Source of the DNA: Streptosporangium pseudovulgare
GTDB taxonomy: Bacteria; Actinomycetota; Actinomycetes; Streptosporangiales; Streptosporangiaceae
Reading direction: 5' to 3'
DNA length: 64,000 nt
Assembly (NCBI RefSeq): GCF_014648055.1
Contig: NZ_BMQJ01000010.1
Span: 248,001-312,000, forward strand
The notes under the pieces were generated by a model. That model saw nothing but the letters and a program-made list of their open reading frames with translations, was not told where the DNA came from and ran no database searches. A program made the position numbers and the translations under genes. Position 1 is the first letter of the stretch; every line of letters begins with the position of its first letter. Of the stretch, positions 47,124 to 56,858 are shown piece by piece.

Positions 47124-47519
47124 ATGCTCACCGCCGGAGAGGTCGCGGGCCTGATAGTCGCCATGTTCTGGGCGATCCTGGTCTGCTTTCTTGCCGTGGT
47201 CCTGGTCAGGCTGGCACGCCTGCTGACCCAGACGTCCAAGATGGTCTCCGATCTGGGCGACCGCGTGGTGCCGCTGCTGGAGGACGTGACGGCAACCGTC
47301 AGCGAGGCCAACCGCCAGCTCGTCGCCGTCGAGGCCATCGCCAAGGACGTCAAGCAGGTCAGCGGGCACGTCGCCAAGGTCAGCGACGTCACGCAGACCC
47401 TCGTCACCGGGCCGCTGATCAAGGTGGCGGCGCTGGGCCACGGCGTCCGGCAGGCCCTGGGCGCCCGCCGCTCCCGCGGCCGGTCCGCCCCCCGGGTGCT
47501 GGAGGGGCGCAGGTCATGA
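47124..47519 (+). CDS. DUF948 membrane protein
   Basis: 131 residues. An N-terminal membrane helix (VAGLIVAMFWAILVCFLAVVLV) precedes a helical domain (TKMVSDLGDRVVPLLEDV-like) typical of DUF948 and a basic C-terminus. ATG follows GGGAGA, and a TAGGGT -10 candidate is at 47080-47085. It overlaps the next small gene by ATGA and lies just upstream of alaS, an arrangement conserved in actinobacteria. Function unknown. Confidence 0.88.
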   Translation: MLTAGEVAGLIVAMFWAILVCFLAVVLVRLARLLTQTSKMVSDLGDRVVPLLEDVTATVSEANRQLVAVEAIAKDVKQVSGHVAKVSDVTQTLVTGPLIKVAALGHGVRQALGARRSRGRSAPRVLEGRRS

Positions 47520-47770
47520 TCCGCCGGCTGTTCTACATGTCCCTCGGCGCGTTCTGCGCGGTGTGGACAATGCGTAAGCTGCAGGCATTGCATCCGAACC
47601 ACGTGGCCCGGCGCACCCTTCACGGCGCCGCCGGGATGCTGGAGCAGGCGCGGGAGTTCGCGGGCGACGCCCTGGACGGCGCCGCCCGGCGGGAAACCGA
47701 GTTGCGCTCCCGGTTCGGGCTGGACAGTGTTGACGACACCAACCACTACGACGTAAAGGACGGCCGCTGA
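47516..47770 (+). CDS. 84-residue conserved protein upstream of alaS (DUF6167-like)
   Basis: Starts [20 protein letters not shown], a short hydrophobic N-terminus, then an amphipathic helical region ([19 protein letters not shown]) and a polar tail. Similar short proteins (DUF6167, from memory) sit between a DUF948 gene and alaS in Streptomyces. ATG overlaps the DUF948 stop (47516-47519), and alaS begins one base after its stop. The codon use matches its neighbours. Function unknown. Confidence 0.85.
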   Translation: MIRRLFYMSLGAFCAVWTMRKLQALHPNHVARRTLHGAAGMLEQAREFAGDALDGAARRETELRSRFGLDSVDDTNHYDVKDGR

Positions 47771-47771
47771 A

Positions 47772-50444
47772 ATGGAGTCGGCAGAGATCGCGCGCCGCTT
47801 CCTGCGCTTCTTCGAGGAGCGTGGGCACACCGTCGTGCCCTCGGCCAGCCTGATCGCCGAGGACCCGACGCTGCTGCTGGTGCCCGCGGGCATGGTGCCT
47901 TTCAAGCCCTACTTCCTCGGGCAGCAGAAGCCCCCGTTCAAGCGGGCCACCAGCGTCCAGAAGTGCGTGCGCACCCCTGACATCGACGAGGTCGGCAGGA
48001 CCACCAGGCACGCCACGTTCTTCCAGATGCTCGGCAACTTCTCCTTCGGCGACTACTTCAAGGAGCAGGCGATCCCGCTCGCCTGGGAGCTGCTGACCAA
48101 GCCCGAGTCCGAGGGCGGTTTCGGCTTCCCCGCCGACCGCCTGTGGGTCACCGTCTACCAGGACGACGACGAGGCCTACGGCATCTGGCACGAGAAGGTC
48201 GGCGTCCCGGCCGAGCGCATCCAGCGCCGCGGCCTGGAGGACAACTACTGGCACATGGGCGTGCCCGGCCCGGGCGGCCCCTGCACCGAGATCTACTACG
48301 ACCGCGGCCCCGAGTACGGCAGGGACGGCGGTCCCGTCGCCGACGAGAACCGCTACCTCGAGGTCTGGAACAACGTCTTCATGCAGTTCCAGCTCGGCGC
48401 GGTCCGCAGCAAGACCGACTTCGACGTCGCCGGCGAGCTGCCCGCCCGGAGCGTCGACACCGGCATGGGCCTGGAGCGCATGGCGGCGATCCTGCAGGGT
48501 GTCGACAACATCTACGAGATCGACACCACCTACAAGATCCTCGACCGGGCCGCCGAGCTCACCAGGACGCGCTACGGCCGCGACGAGCGCGCCGACGTCT
48601 CGCTGCGGGTCGTCGCCGACCACGTCCGCACCAGCGTGATGCTGGTGGCCGACGGCGTGCTGCCCTCCAACGAGGGCCGCGGCTACGTGCTGCGGCGCAT
48701 CCTGCGCCGCGCCGTCCGCAACCTGCGCCTGCTGGGCGCGGGCGAGGAGCGCTACATGCACGAGCTCACCGCGGTGACCATCGCCGTGATGGGCGAGCTG
48801 TACCCCGAGCTCAGGGCCGACGCCCCGCAGATCCACGCCGTGATCGACGCCGAGGAGGCGTCCTTCCTGGGCACCCTCCGCACCGGCACCGCGATCTTCG
48901 ACGCGGCGGTGGAGGAGACCAAGCGCAAGGGGCGGGGCACCCTCGGCGGTGACCAGGCCTTCCAGCTCCACGACACCTACGGCTTCCCGATCGACCTGAC
49001 CCTGGAGATGGCCTCCGAGCAGGGCCTCAAGGTCGACGAGGAGGGCTTCCGCCGGCTGATGAAGGAGCAGCGCGACCGCGCCAAGGCCGACGCCGCCGCC
49101 AAGAAGACCGGCAACGCCGACATCTCGGTGTTCGGCCGGATCCTGGAGAAGACCGGCAAGGTCGACTTCCTCGGCTACGACCAGGTGACGGCCGAGGCGC
49201 AGGTCATCGGCCTGCTGGTGGACGGCGCCCCGGTCCCTGCGGCCGGAGCGGGCACCACGGTGGAGGTCGTGCTGAGCCGTACCCCCTTCTACGCGGAGGG
49301 CGGCGGCCAGCTCGCCGACCAGGGCGTCATCCGCACCGACGGCGCCGAGGTCGAGATCGTGGACGTGCAGTCCCCGGTCGCGGGCGTCATCGTGCACCGC
49401 GGCAAGGTCCGCGGCGGGGAGATCCGGGTGGGCGACCAGGCCCAGGCCGAGATCGACGTCGAGCGGCGCCGCGCCATCTCCCGCAGCCACACCGCCACCC
49501 ACCTGGTGCACCGCGGCTTCCGCAACGCGCTGGGCGAGACGGCGGCGCAGGCCGGCTCGGAGAACTCGCCCGGCCGCTTCCGCTTCGACTTCACCGCCGC
49601 CGGCGCCGTGCCGCCCAGCGTGCTGCGCGACGTCGAGGACGAGGTCAACGCCGTCCTGATCAACGACCTCACGGTCAACGCCTTCCACACCTCCCAGGCC
49701 GAGGCCCGGGCGATGGGCGCGCTGGCCCTGTTCGGCGAGAAGTACGGCGAGACCGTCCGCATCGTCGAGGTCGGCGACTACTCCCGGGAGCTGTGCGGCG
49801 GCACCCACGTCGCCAGCTCCGGCCAGCTCGGCCTGGTCAAGGTGCTGGGCGAGTCCTCGATCGGCGCCGGTGTGCGCCGCGTGGAGGCCCTGGTCGGCCT
49901 GGACGCCTTCCGGTTCCTGGCCCGCGAGAGCGTGCTGGTGGCCCAGCTGTCCGAGCAGCTCAAGGCCCGCCGCGAGGAGCTTCCCGAGCGGATCGAGGGC
50001 ATCGTCACCCGGCTGCGCACCGCCGAGAAGGAGCTGGAGCGGCTCCGCTCGGCCCAGGTGCTCGCGGTGGCCGGTGAGCTGGCCGCCGGTGCCCGCGACC
50101 TGGACGGCGTCTCGGTCGTGACGCACCGGGCGCCCGACGGCACCTCCCCGGACGACCTGCGCAAGCTGGCGCTCGACGTGCGCGGCCGGTTCCCCGCCGA
50201 CCGCGCCGCCGTGGTCGTCGTCGCCGGCGTGCCCGGTGACCGGCCCGTCGTCGTCGCGGCCGTCAACGATGCCGGGCGTGCCCGGGGCCTGAAGGCCGGC
50301 CGGCTCGTCGGCGTCGCGGCCAAGGCGCTCGGTGGCGGCGGTGGCGGCAAGGACGACGTCGCGCAGGGTGGCGGGGCCCGTCCCGAGGCGATCGGCGACG
50401 CGCTCGGCGCCGTGCAGCAGGCGATCGTGCAGGCGGCCTCCTGA
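47772..50444 (+). CDS. alaS: Alanyl-tRNA synthetase
   Basis: 890 residues, full length. Catalytic domain ([38 protein letters not shown] core), tRNA-recognition region, editing domain with zinc ligands [12 protein letters not shown] (HxxxH) and CGGTHV, and the C-terminal Ala/Gly-rich oligomerisation domain ([13 protein letters not shown]). It charges tRNA-Ala and clears Ser/Gly mischarging. The ATG is one base after the upstream stop. ruvX, mltG and aroE follow. Confidence 0.97.
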   Translation: MESAEIARRFLRFFEERGHTVVPSASLIAEDPTLLLVPAGMVPFKPYFLGQQKPPFKRATSVQKCVRTPDIDEVGRTTRHATFFQMLGNFSFGDYFKEQAIPLAWELLTKPESEGGFGFPADRLWVTVYQDDDEAYGIWHEKVGVPAERIQRRGLEDNYWHMGVPGPGGPCTEIYYDRGPEYGRDGGPVADENRYLEVWNNVFMQFQLGAVRSKTDFDVAGELPARSVDTGMGLERMAAILQGVDNIYEIDTTYKILDRAAELTRTRYGRDERADVSLRVVADHVRTSVMLVADGVLPSNEGRGYVLRRILRRAVRNLRLLGAGEERYMHELTAVTIAVMGELYPELRADAPQIHAVIDAEEASFLGTLRTGTAIFDAAVEETKRKGRGTLGGDQAFQLHDTYGFPIDLTLEMASEQGLKVDEEGFRRLMKEQRDRAKADAAAKKTGNADISVFGRILEKTGKVDFLGYDQVTAEAQVIGLLVDGAPVPAAGAGTTVEVVLSRTPFYAEGGGQLADQGVIRTDGAEVEIVDVQSPVAGVIVHRGKVRGGEIRVGDQAQAEIDVERRRAISRSHTATHLVHRGFRNALGETAAQAGSENSPGRFRFDFTAAGAVPPSVLRDVEDEVNAVLINDLTVNAFHTSQAEARAMGALALFGEKYGETVRIVEVGDYSRELCGGTHVASSGQLGLVKVLGESSIGAGVRRVEALVGLDAFRFLARESVLVAQLSEQLKARREELPERIEGIVTRLRTAEKELERLRSAQVLAVAGELAAGARDLDGVSVVTHRAPDGTSPDDLRKLALDVRGRFPADRAAVVVVAGVPGDRPVVVAAVNDAGRARGLKAGRLVGVAAKALGGGGGGKDDVAQGGGARPEAIGDALGAVQQAIVQAAS

Positions 50445-50495
50445 CGCCGGGTGTCCGAGGGTCTGACGAGGCCCGGAGGCGGGGACGATGACCAC

Positions 50496-50993
50496 ATGAG
50501 AAACGGCATTCGCCTGGGCGTCGACGTCGGCTCGGTCCGCATCGGCGTGGCCCGCAGCGACCCCTCGGGGCTGCTGGCCACGCCGGTGGAGACCGTACGG
50601 CGCGGCAGAGGAGACCTGGAACGGCTCGCGGAGATCGCGGCAGAGTACGACGTCGTCGAGATCGTGGTCGGGCTGCCGACCTCGCTGTCGGGCCGGGAGG
50701 GGCAGGCGGCGGCGCTCGCCCGCGACTTCGCGGCCCGGGTCGCCCACCGGCTGGCGCCCGTCCCGGTGCGGCTGTTCGACGAACGGCTGACCACGGTCAC
50801 CGCCCAGCAGGGCCTGCGGGCCAGCGGGGTGAAGGCCAGAAACCAGCGCGGCGTGGTGGACCAGGCGGCGGCCATCGTGCTGCTGCAGGCCGCCCTGGAC
50901 GCCGAGCGCGCCACCGGGAGGCCGCCGGGCAGCGCGCTGGCGCCGCCGGGCGGGCCGCCCGTCGCGGGGTCGGGTGACGGGACACCGCGGTGA
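50496..50993 (+). CDS. ruvX: YqgF/RuvX family putative resolvase (pre-16S rRNA nuclease)
   Basis: 165 residues. RNase H fold: [32 protein letters not shown], and the helix carrying [13 protein letters not shown] with the catalytic acid. E. coli YqgF trims the 5' end of 16S rRNA. ATG at 50496 is chosen because the family motif begins directly after it; GTG at 50451 would add 15 residues without a clear ribosome site. The stop overlaps the mltG start (GTGA). Confidence 0.93.
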   Translation: MRNGIRLGVDVGSVRIGVARSDPSGLLATPVETVRRGRGDLERLAEIAAEYDVVEIVVGLPTSLSGREGQAAALARDFAARVAHRLAPVPVRLFDERLTTVTAQQGLRASGVKARNQRGVVDQAAAIVLLQAALDAERATGRPPGSALAPPGGPPVAGSGDGTPR

Positions 50994-52024
50994 TCCCCCG
51001 GCCCGCGTGGCTGCTGGCGGGCGGGGCGGCCGCGGTCGTCCTCGCGGCGGCCGCCGGGAGTTACGTGGTGGTCGGGCCGCGGCTGATGCCCGACGACTTC
51101 GCCGGGCCCGGCTCGGGCTCGGTCGTCGTGCGGATCCCCTCGGGCGCGAGCGCCGGGGAGGTCGCCGAGACGCTGGCCGACGCGGGGGTCGTCGCGAGCG
51201 CCGGGGCGTTCGTCAAGGCGGCCGAGGCGCGGGCCAAGACCGGCAGCCTGCGGCCCGGCCACTACCGCCTGCGGAAGGGCATGGCCGCCGCCTCGGCCCT
51301 CGACCTGCTGCTCGCCCCGGGGGCGCGGGTGGTGCGCAGGGTCACGATCCCCGAGGGGTTGCGCCTGACGGAGCTGTTCGACAGGCTGGCAGCCAAGACC
51401 GGGATGCCCAGGGATGCCTTCGTCCGGGCCTCCCAGGACCGTGAGGAGCTGGAGCTGCCGCCCTACGCCAAGGGACCCGAGGGCTTCATGTTCCCGGCCA
51501 CCTACGAGGTCGAGCCGGACATGACCCCCGCCGACGTGCTCGGTCTCATGGTGGAACGGTACAAAAGCGCCGCGGCCAAGCTGGAGCTGGAGAACCGCGC
51601 GGCCGAGCGCGGCCTGACGCCGCTGGAGGCGGTCACGGTGGCCAGCCTCGTCCAGGCGGAGGGCGGGCGCGACTCCGACTACCCGAAGATCGCTAGAGTG
51701 ATCTACAACCGGATCAAGGCGGGCGTGCCGCTGCAGATCGACAGCACGGTGCTCTACGCGCAGAACCGCCGGACACTCAGGGTGACGGAGAAGGACACGA
51801 AGGTGAAGTCGCCCTACAACACCTACGCTCATCCCGGCCTGCCTCCGGGACCGATCGCGAACCCGGGGGAGAAGGCGATGATCGCAGCTCTCCGTCCGGA
51901 TCGGGGCGATTGGTTCTGGTTTGTCACAACCGATCCAAAGCATAGAATCACGAAATTCACTGACAAAGAGAGTGAGTTCGTGAGATACCGGGAAGAGCTG
52001 AACAGATACCTCGGGACGCATTGA
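50990..52024 (+). CDS. Endolytic murein transglycosylase MltG-like (copy 1)
   Basis: 344 residues. One N-terminal membrane helix begins almost at once ([20 protein letters not shown]). LysM-like subdomain residues about 45-105 are followed by the YceG catalytic domain: [34 protein letters not shown] with the catalytic Glu, IARVIYNRI, and [20 protein letters not shown]. It should cut nascent glycan strands. Unlike copy 2 it lacks an Arg-rich cytoplasmic head. GTG overlaps the ruvX stop. Confidence 0.9.
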   Translation: MIPRPAWLLAGGAAAVVLAAAAGSYVVVGPRLMPDDFAGPGSGSVVVRIPSGASAGEVAETLADAGVVASAGAFVKAAEARAKTGSLRPGHYRLRKGMAAASALDLLLAPGARVVRRVTIPEGLRLTELFDRLAAKTGMPRDAFVRASQDREELELPPYAKGPEGFMFPATYEVEPDMTPADVLGLMVERYKSAAAKLELENRAAERGLTPLEAVTVASLVQAEGGRDSDYPKIARVIYNRIKAGVPLQIDSTVLYAQNRRTLRVTEKDTKVKSPYNTYAHPGLPPGPIANPGEKAMIAALRPDRGDWFWFVTTDPKHRITKFTDKESEFVRYREELNRYLGTH

Positions 52025-52187
52025 TGTCCGGCGGAACACCCCCGGTTCCGCCGCAAGCGGCGATGCCCACTGCGCGGCCGAGGCGCGGATCCCGGGACAC
52101 CGGGCCGCTCGACCCCGTGTCCCCCCTCGGTTTGGCATGCCCGCTTGACGCCAGGCCGTCCCACCCGGGAGATTGGCCAGCGCACCT

Positions 52188-53333
52188 ATGAACGATCTCG
52201 ATATGGACTTCCTGGTCGGCGCCGACGACGATCCCTCGCGCCGCCCCCGCCGGACCGGCCGCGGGCGCCGCAGGCGCCGGCGCCGTAACCGCGGCGGGTT
52301 CCTCGCCCCGATGCTCGCGGTCATCATCCTGGTCGGCGGCCTCGGCGCCGGCGGCTACTACGGCTACCTGTGGGTACGCGACGCGATGACCGTCGAGGAC
52401 TACAAGGGCCCGGGCAGCGGCGAGGTCGTCGTGGAGATCAAGGAGGGCGAGAGCGCCTCCCAGATCGCCCAGACCCTCCAGGAGAAGGACGTCGTCAAGA
52501 GCTCCGAGGCGTTCACCGACGCCATCACCGACGCCGGCAAGAGCTCCTCCCTGCAGCCCGGCGAGTACCGGATGCGCAAGCAGATGGCCGCCGCCGAGGC
52601 CGTGAAGCTGCTCGACCCGGACAAGCGGCTGCACGAGCGGGTGACCATCAAGGAGGGCCTGCGCCTGACGGCCGTACTGGAGGAACTCGCCAAGCAGACC
52701 GGCAAGCCGCTGAAGGAGTTCCAGCGAGCCGCCAAGAACGTCAAGGCGCTGGACCTGCCCTCCTACGCCAAGGGCAACCCGGAGGGCTACGTCTTCCCGG
52801 CGACCTACGAGATCACCCCCAAGATGACCGCCTCCGACATCCTGACCGCGATGGTCGACCGCTTCAAGGAGACCGCCGAGAAGGAGAGCCTGGCCAGGGA
52901 GGCCAAGGCCCTGGGCTACACCCCGCACCAGATCGTGACGATCGCCAGCATCGTCCAGGCCGAGGCCGGCAGCCTCGACGACATGGCCAAGATGTCCCGC
53001 GTCATCTACAACCGGCTCCACTCCAGCCCGCCGATGAACCTCGGGATGGACAGCACGGTCATGTACGCGCTCAACAAGTACGGCATCGAGGCCAGCCACG
53101 CCGAGACGGAGACCGCCTCGCCCTACAACACCTACAAGCATCCCGGCCTGCCGCCCGGGCCGATCTCCAACCCGGGCGACGACGCCATCCAGGCGGCGCT
53201 CAACCCGGCCAAGGGCGACTGGAAGTTCTTCGTCACCGTCGACCCCAAGCGCCGCATCACCAAGTTCGCCACCAACGAGGCCGACTTCTTCAAGATCAAG
53301 GCGGAGTACGAGCGGAACAAGGCGGGCGGATGA
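52188..53333 (+). CDS. mltG: Endolytic murein transglycosylase MltG (copy 2)
   Basis: 381 residues. An acidic then very Arg-rich cytoplasmic head ([18 protein letters not shown], residues about 19-36) precedes the membrane helix and the YceG domain, with IKEGLRLTAVLEELA, GYVFPATYEI, IASIVQAEAG (catalytic Glu), MSRVIYNRL and [20 protein letters not shown]. It is the standard actinobacterial form. ATG at 52188 is used; a TTG at 52173 would add five residues. aroE overlaps its stop (ATGA). Confidence 0.94.
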   Translation: MNDLDMDFLVGADDDPSRRPRRTGRGRRRRRRRNRGGFLAPMLAVIILVGGLGAGGYYGYLWVRDAMTVEDYKGPGSGEVVVEIKEGESASQIAQTLQEKDVVKSSEAFTDAITDAGKSSSLQPGEYRMRKQMAAAEAVKLLDPDKRLHERVTIKEGLRLTAVLEELAKQTGKPLKEFQRAAKNVKALDLPSYAKGNPEGYVFPATYEITPKMTASDILTAMVDRFKETAEKESLAREAKALGYTPHQIVTIASIVQAEAGSLDDMAKMSRVIYNRLHSSPPMNLGMDSTVMYALNKYGIEASHAETETASPYNTYKHPGLPPGPISNPGDDAIQAALNPAKGDWKFFVTVDPKRRITKFATNEADFFKIKAEYERNKAGG

Positions 53334-54172
53334 CCGGCGTTCCCCAGGCCGCCAGGGCCGCCGTCCTCGGGTCGCCCATCGCCCACTCGCTGTCGCCGGT
53401 CCTGCACCGCGCGGCCTACGCGGCCATGGGCCTGGACGGGTGGCGCTACGAGGCGATCGAGTGCGACGAGGCCGCCCTGCCCGGCCTCGTCGCCGGGCTC
53501 GGCCCCGAATGGGTCGGCCTGTCGCTGACCATGCCGCTCAAGCGCGCGGTGCTGCCGCTGCTGGACACGGTCTCCGAGCTCGCCGTACAGGTGGGCGGGG
53601 CCAACACCGTGGTCTTCGCCGGCGGCGCCCGCCACGGCCACAACACCGACGTCCACGGCATCGTCCGGGCGCTCGCCGAGGCCGGGGTGGCGCCGCCCCG
53701 GTCGGCGACGATCCTCGGCGGCGGGGCCACGGCCGCCTCGGCACTGGCCGCGCTGCGCGAGCTGGGCCTGGCCGAGGCGACCCTCGTGGTGCGCGACCCG
53801 GAGCGGGCCCGGCCGACCGCCGAGACCGCCGAGCGGCTGGAGACGGCCCTGCAGGTGCTGACCTTCGACAAGATCGGCACGGCCCTGGAGGCGGACCTGG
53901 TGGTCTCGACGATGCCCGCGGGCGCCGCCGACGGCCTGGCGGACCTGGTGGCCGGGGTGCCCGCGCTCTTCGACGTCGTCTACGCCCCGTGGCCCACCCG
54001 CCTGGCCGCGGCCGTGGCCGCCCGGGGCGGCATCGTGGTCGGCGGCTTCCCCATGCTGCTGCACCAGGCGGTCCGTCAGGTCGAGCTGATGACCGGCCGG
54101 TCCGACGTGCCGGTCGAGGCGATGCGCGCGGCGGGCGAGGCCGAGATCGCCCGGCGGGCCGCCACGGGCTGA
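53330..54172 (+). CDS. aroE: Shikimate dehydrogenase
   Basis: 280 residues. Reduces 3-dehydroshikimate with NADPH in aromatic amino-acid synthesis. Motifs: VLGSPIAHSLSPVLHRAAY (substrate), LTMPLKRAVLP with the catalytic Lys, GGANTVVF, GHNTDVHG, and nucleotide-binding ILGGGATAASALAAL. The motif reads LTMPLK where most AroE have VTxPxK. ATG overlaps the mltG stop (53330-53333), placing it last in the rarA/alaS-side run of coupled genes. Confidence 0.95.
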   Translation: MTGVPQAARAAVLGSPIAHSLSPVLHRAAYAAMGLDGWRYEAIECDEAALPGLVAGLGPEWVGLSLTMPLKRAVLPLLDTVSELAVQVGGANTVVFAGGARHGHNTDVHGIVRALAEAGVAPPRSATILGGGATAASALAALRELGLAEATLVVRDPERARPTAETAERLETALQVLTFDKIGTALEADLVVSTMPAGAADGLADLVAGVPALFDVVYAPWPTRLAAAVAARGGIVVGGFPMLLHQAVRQVELMTGRSDVPVEAMRAAGEAEIARRAATG

Positions 54173-54221
54173 CCGGCCCCGGCCGCTCCCGGGAAGGTTC
54201 GGGCGGTTCCGGGTGTTGTGA

Positions 54222-54507
54222 TAGAGTGACTACTCGATCGGTCCGGCATGCCTGCTGGACGCGCAAGCGGAGGTTCACCTCCCACCTGGTCGGCCGAAAG
54301 GCCGGCAGGTCAAGGATCACACCGGTTGACTCCGGAGAGAGCCCACGGCGGCGAAGTCGATGAGCTCATGTGGCCCCGCATGCGCGACGTGCGGGGCATT
54401 TCGCGTTCCGGGCCCTCGGGGCCCCGGGGGGTGACTTCCCGGCACGATCGAGTATGTGGCAGACGCCGCCGGACAAGCCGGCGGTGGATCGCGACCTAGG
54501 AGGCCCC
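54222..54507 (+). promoter_or_regulatory. Structured leader of the infC-rpmI-rplT operon
   Basis: The 335-bp gap 54173-54507 holds a -10-like TAGAGT (54222-54227) and a run of hairpins: GGAGGT/ACCTCC (54269-54282), a two-part stem closing on a GAAA tetraloop (CGGCC-GAAA-GGCCG, with outer ACCTG/CAGGT, about 54284-54312), and GCCCCGCA/TGCGGGGC followed by ATTT (54373-54400), which looks like an attenuator. Operons for IF3-L35-L20 are commonly self-regulated at the leader. The exact class cannot be named from sequence alone. Confidence 0.5.
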
Positions 54508-55125
54508 ATCAGCGCCGAGCCCCGCATCAACGACCGTATTCGTGTCCCCGAGGTCCGCCTCGTCGGCCCGAACGGCGAGCAGGTCGGCATCGTCTCCATC
54601 GGCGATGCCCTGAAGCTGGCTCAGGAGTCCGACCTCGACCTCGTGGAGGTCGCGGCTACGGCTCGCCCGCCCGTGTGCAAGCTCATGGACTACGGCAAGT
54701 TCAAGTACGAGTCCGCGATGAAGGCACGCGAGGCGCGGCGCAACCAGGCGTACACGATCATCAAGGAGATCAAGCTCCGTCCGAAGATCGACCCGCACGA
54801 CTACGAGACCAAGAAGGGTCACGTGGTGCGGTTCCTCAAGGCCGGGGACAAGGTCAAGGTCACGATCATGTTCCGCGGGCGGGAGCAGTCCCGGCCCGAG
54901 CTGGGTTTCCGGCTCCTGCAGCGGCTGGCGGAGGACGTCTCGGAGCTCGGCTTCGTGGAGTCCCAGCCCAAGCAGGACGGCCGAAACATGATCATGGTGA
55001 TCGGTCCGCACAAGAAGAAGGCCGAGGCCAAGGCCGAGAAGGCGGCGGCCAAGGCGCGACGTGACGAGACCTCCGAAGAGGTTCCGGCGCCCGTCGAAGA
55101 CGGCGCGGCCGTCCCGCAGGAGTGA
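54508..55125 (+). CDS. infC: Translation initiation factor IF-3, apparent ATC start
   Basis: 205 residues from this start. [18 protein letters not shown] matches the N-terminus of other actinobacterial IF3. [21 protein letters not shown] ends the N-domain, then come the Lys-rich linker and C-domain ([30 protein letters not shown]) and a charged Ala/Lys tail. The start appears to be ATC (54508): AGGAGG sits four bases upstream and no ATG/GTG/TTG is near. The nearest in-frame ATG (54454) would add 18 unrelated residues across the ribosome site. E. coli infC also uses a rare start (ATT) for self-control. Confidence 0.93.
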   Translation: MSAEPRINDRIRVPEVRLVGPNGEQVGIVSIGDALKLAQESDLDLVEVAATARPPVCKLMDYGKFKYESAMKAREARRNQAYTIIKEIKLRPKIDPHDYETKKGHVVRFLKAGDKVKVTIMFRGREQSRPELGFRLLQRLAEDVSELGFVESQPKQDGRNMIMVIGPHKKKAEAKAEKAAAKARRDETSEEVPAPVEDGAAVPQE

Positions 55126-55255
55126 CTCGCACGGCCCGGACCGCCGGGCAGTCGCGGGACTAAGCCGAGACCGGGTCCGGTCTCGCAGTCAGGCATGCCC
55201 TTGACTCGGGTTACCGGCCCGGGACATCGGCACGATCGAGGGAGAGACGGCTGAG

Positions 55256-55450
55256 ATGCCGAAGATGAAGACGCACAGCGGTGCGAAGAAGCGGTTCCGG
55301 CTCACCGGCACCGGCAAGATCAAGCGGCGCCGCGCCAACCGCGCGCACTACAACGAGTGGAAGTCCTCCACCCTTACGCGTCGTCTCAAGCCCGAGGTCG
55401 TGCTGTCCGACGCCGACACCAAGAAGATCAAGAAGCTGCTCGCCAAGTAA
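55256..55450 (+). CDS. rpmI: Ribosomal protein L35
   Basis: 64 residues, basic, full length. [20 protein letters not shown] and [14 protein letters not shown] are the L35 signature. It is part of the large-subunit interior. ATG follows GGGAGAGACGGCTGAG. The 130-bp spacer after infC holds a hairpin, CGAGACCGG (55166-55174) with 55177-55185, a possible processing or control element. rplT begins 24 bases after the stop. Confidence 0.97.
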   Translation: MPKMKTHSGAKKRFRLTGTGKIKRRRANRAHYNEWKSSTLTRRLKPEVVLSDADTKKIKKLLAK

Positions 55451-55474
55451 CGACCCCCGGGGAGATAGATAGAC

Positions 55475-55858
55475 ATGGCACGCGTGAAGCGGGCGATCAA
55501 CGCCAAGAAGAAGCGCAGGGTCGTTCTCGAGCGGGCGAGCGGCTACCGGGGCCAGCGGTCGCGTCTGTACCGCAAGGCCAAGGAGCAGATGCTCCACTCG
55601 ATGACCTACGCCTACCGCGACCGCAAGGACCGCAAGGGCACCTTCCGCCGTCTCTGGATCCAGCGCATCAACGCCGCTGCCCGCCAGAACGGCATCACCT
55701 ACAACCGGCTCATCCAGGGTCTGCGCCTGGCCTCCATCGAGGTCGACCGCAAGATCCTCGCCGACCTCGCGGTCAACGACGCCGCCACGTTCGCGACGCT
55801 GGTCGAGGCCGCCAAGAAGGCGCTCCCGGCCGACGTGAACGCGCCGGTCGCCGGCTGA
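55475..55858 (+). CDS. rplT: Ribosomal protein L20
   Basis: 127 residues. [36 protein letters not shown] and [17 protein letters not shown] are the L20 signatures. L20 binds 23S rRNA early in assembly and represses its own operon in other bacteria by binding the leader, which makes the infC leader hairpins of interest. A strong terminator follows 45 bases after the stop. Confidence 0.98.
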   Translation: MARVKRAINAKKKRRVVLERASGYRGQRSRLYRKAKEQMLHSMTYAYRDRKDRKGTFRRLWIQRINAAARQNGITYNRLIQGLRLASIEVDRKILADLAVNDAATFATLVEAAKKALPADVNAPVAG

Positions 55859-55903
55859 GCAACGCGCCTGCCGCCGGGCCCGCGGCCCGGTGCCGGCGAG
55901 GGT

Positions 55904-55933
55904 GCGGCCCACAGCGATCACGCTGTGGGCCGC
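55904..55933 (+). terminator. Terminator of the infC-rpmI-rplT operon
   Basis: Perfect 13-bp stem (GCGGCCCACAGCG, 55904-55916, with 55921-55933), ATCA loop, followed by GTTCGCATTCTT. Confidence 0.8.
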
Positions 55934-55951
55934 GTTCGCATTCTTGGGGGA

Positions 55952-55987
55952 TTCGAACATGGCGGGACCTTCGAACATGGCGGGATC
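55952..55987 (+). repeat. 18-bp tandem repeat carrying two in-frame ATG codons of the rRNA methylase gene
   Basis: TTCGAACATGGCGGGA occurs at 55952-55967 and 55970-55985, an 18-bp (6-codon) direct repeat. Both ATG codons (55959, 55977) are in frame with the downstream gene. Confidence 0.9.
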
Positions 55988-56807
55988 TGAGCTGACCAAC
56001 ATCAAGTCGCCGCGGGTCAAGGCCGTGCGGCGGCTGACCAAGCGCGCCTTCCGGGACCGCGACCGGTCCTTCATCGCCGAGGGGCCGCAGGCCGTACGCG
56101 AGGCCCTGGCGCTGGACGGCGTCGTGACGCAGCTGTTCGCCACCGCCGAGGCCGAGGTCCGGCACGCCGACATCGTCGCCGCCGCCGCGGCGGCCGGTGT
56201 GCCGTCGCAGCGCGCCAGCGGCGAGGTCATGGCCGAGCTCGCCCAGACCGTCACCCCGCAGGGCCTGCTGGCCGTCTGCCGGTTCGTGCACGTCCCCCTG
56301 GACGACGCCGTCACGGCCGACGCCCGGCTGGTGGCCGTGCTGGCGCACGTCCGCGACCCGGGCAACGCCGGCACCGTGCTGCGCACCGCCGACGCCGCCG
56401 GCGCCGACGCGGTCGTCTTCACCGACGCCTCGGTCGACCCCTACAACGGCAAGTGCGTCCGGGCCAGCGCCGGCAGCCTGTTCCACCTCCCGGTGGTCAC
56501 GGGGACCCCCGTGGCGCGGGCCGTGGGGCGGCTGAAGGAGCGGGGCCTGCGGGTCCTGGCGGCCGACGGCGCCGGCGAGCACACCCTCGACGACGTCGAC
56601 CTGTCCGGGCCGATCGCCTGGGTCTTCGGCAACGAGGCGTGGGGGCTGCCGGAGGAGATCCTGAAACTGGCCGACGACGTCGTCCGCGTCCCGATCTACG
56701 GCGGGGCCGAGAGCCTCAACCTCGCGACCGCCGCCGCGGTCTGTCTGTACGCATCTGCCCGATCTCAGCGGGCCGGTTCCCGGAGCAGCGTCCCGAGGCT
56801 GCCGTAG
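55959..56807 (+). CDS. TrmH/SpoU-family rRNA 2'-O-methyltransferase
   Basis: 282 residues from the first ATG. Substrate-binding N-domain (IKSPRVKAVRRLTKRAFRDR, FIAEGPQAVREAL) is followed by the SPOUT knot: VLAHVRDPGNAGTVLRTADAAG, AWVFGNEAWGLPEEIL and VRVPIYGGAESLNLATAAAV (motifs 1-3). It transfers methyl from SAM to a ribose of rRNA. GGGGG lies eight bases before ATG 55959; ATG 55977, created by an 18-bp duplication, is the alternative. It follows the ribosomal protein operon, an order also recalled from Streptomyces. Confidence 0.93.
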   Translation: MAGPSNMAGSELTNIKSPRVKAVRRLTKRAFRDRDRSFIAEGPQAVREALALDGVVTQLFATAEAEVRHADIVAAAAAAGVPSQRASGEVMAELAQTVTPQGLLAVCRFVHVPLDDAVTADARLVAVLAHVRDPGNAGTVLRTADAAGADAVVFTDASVDPYNGKCVRASAGSLFHLPVVTGTPVARAVGRLKERGLRVLAADGAGEHTLDDVDLSGPIAWVFGNEAWGLPEEILKLADDVVRVPIYGGAESLNLATAAAVCLYASARSQRAGSRSSVPRLP

Positions 56808-56858
56808 GACGCGGGAAACCCGCTATTGTCGGCGGTGTAGCGTCGAGGAGGCGGGGTC

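Noticed and set aside
54248-54499. Upstream ORF of 83 codons in the infC leader ending at the ribosome-binding site
   Set aside because: Its stop overlaps the infC Shine-Dalgarno region, which is suggestive, but the frame passes through all hairpins, lacks a ribosome site and has no recognisable sequence; leader RNA structure explains the region better.
55952-55985. tRNA-like TTCGAAC sequences
   Set aside because: They are part of an 18-bp tandem repeat and no cloverleaf arms surround them; no tRNA gene was found anywhere in the window.
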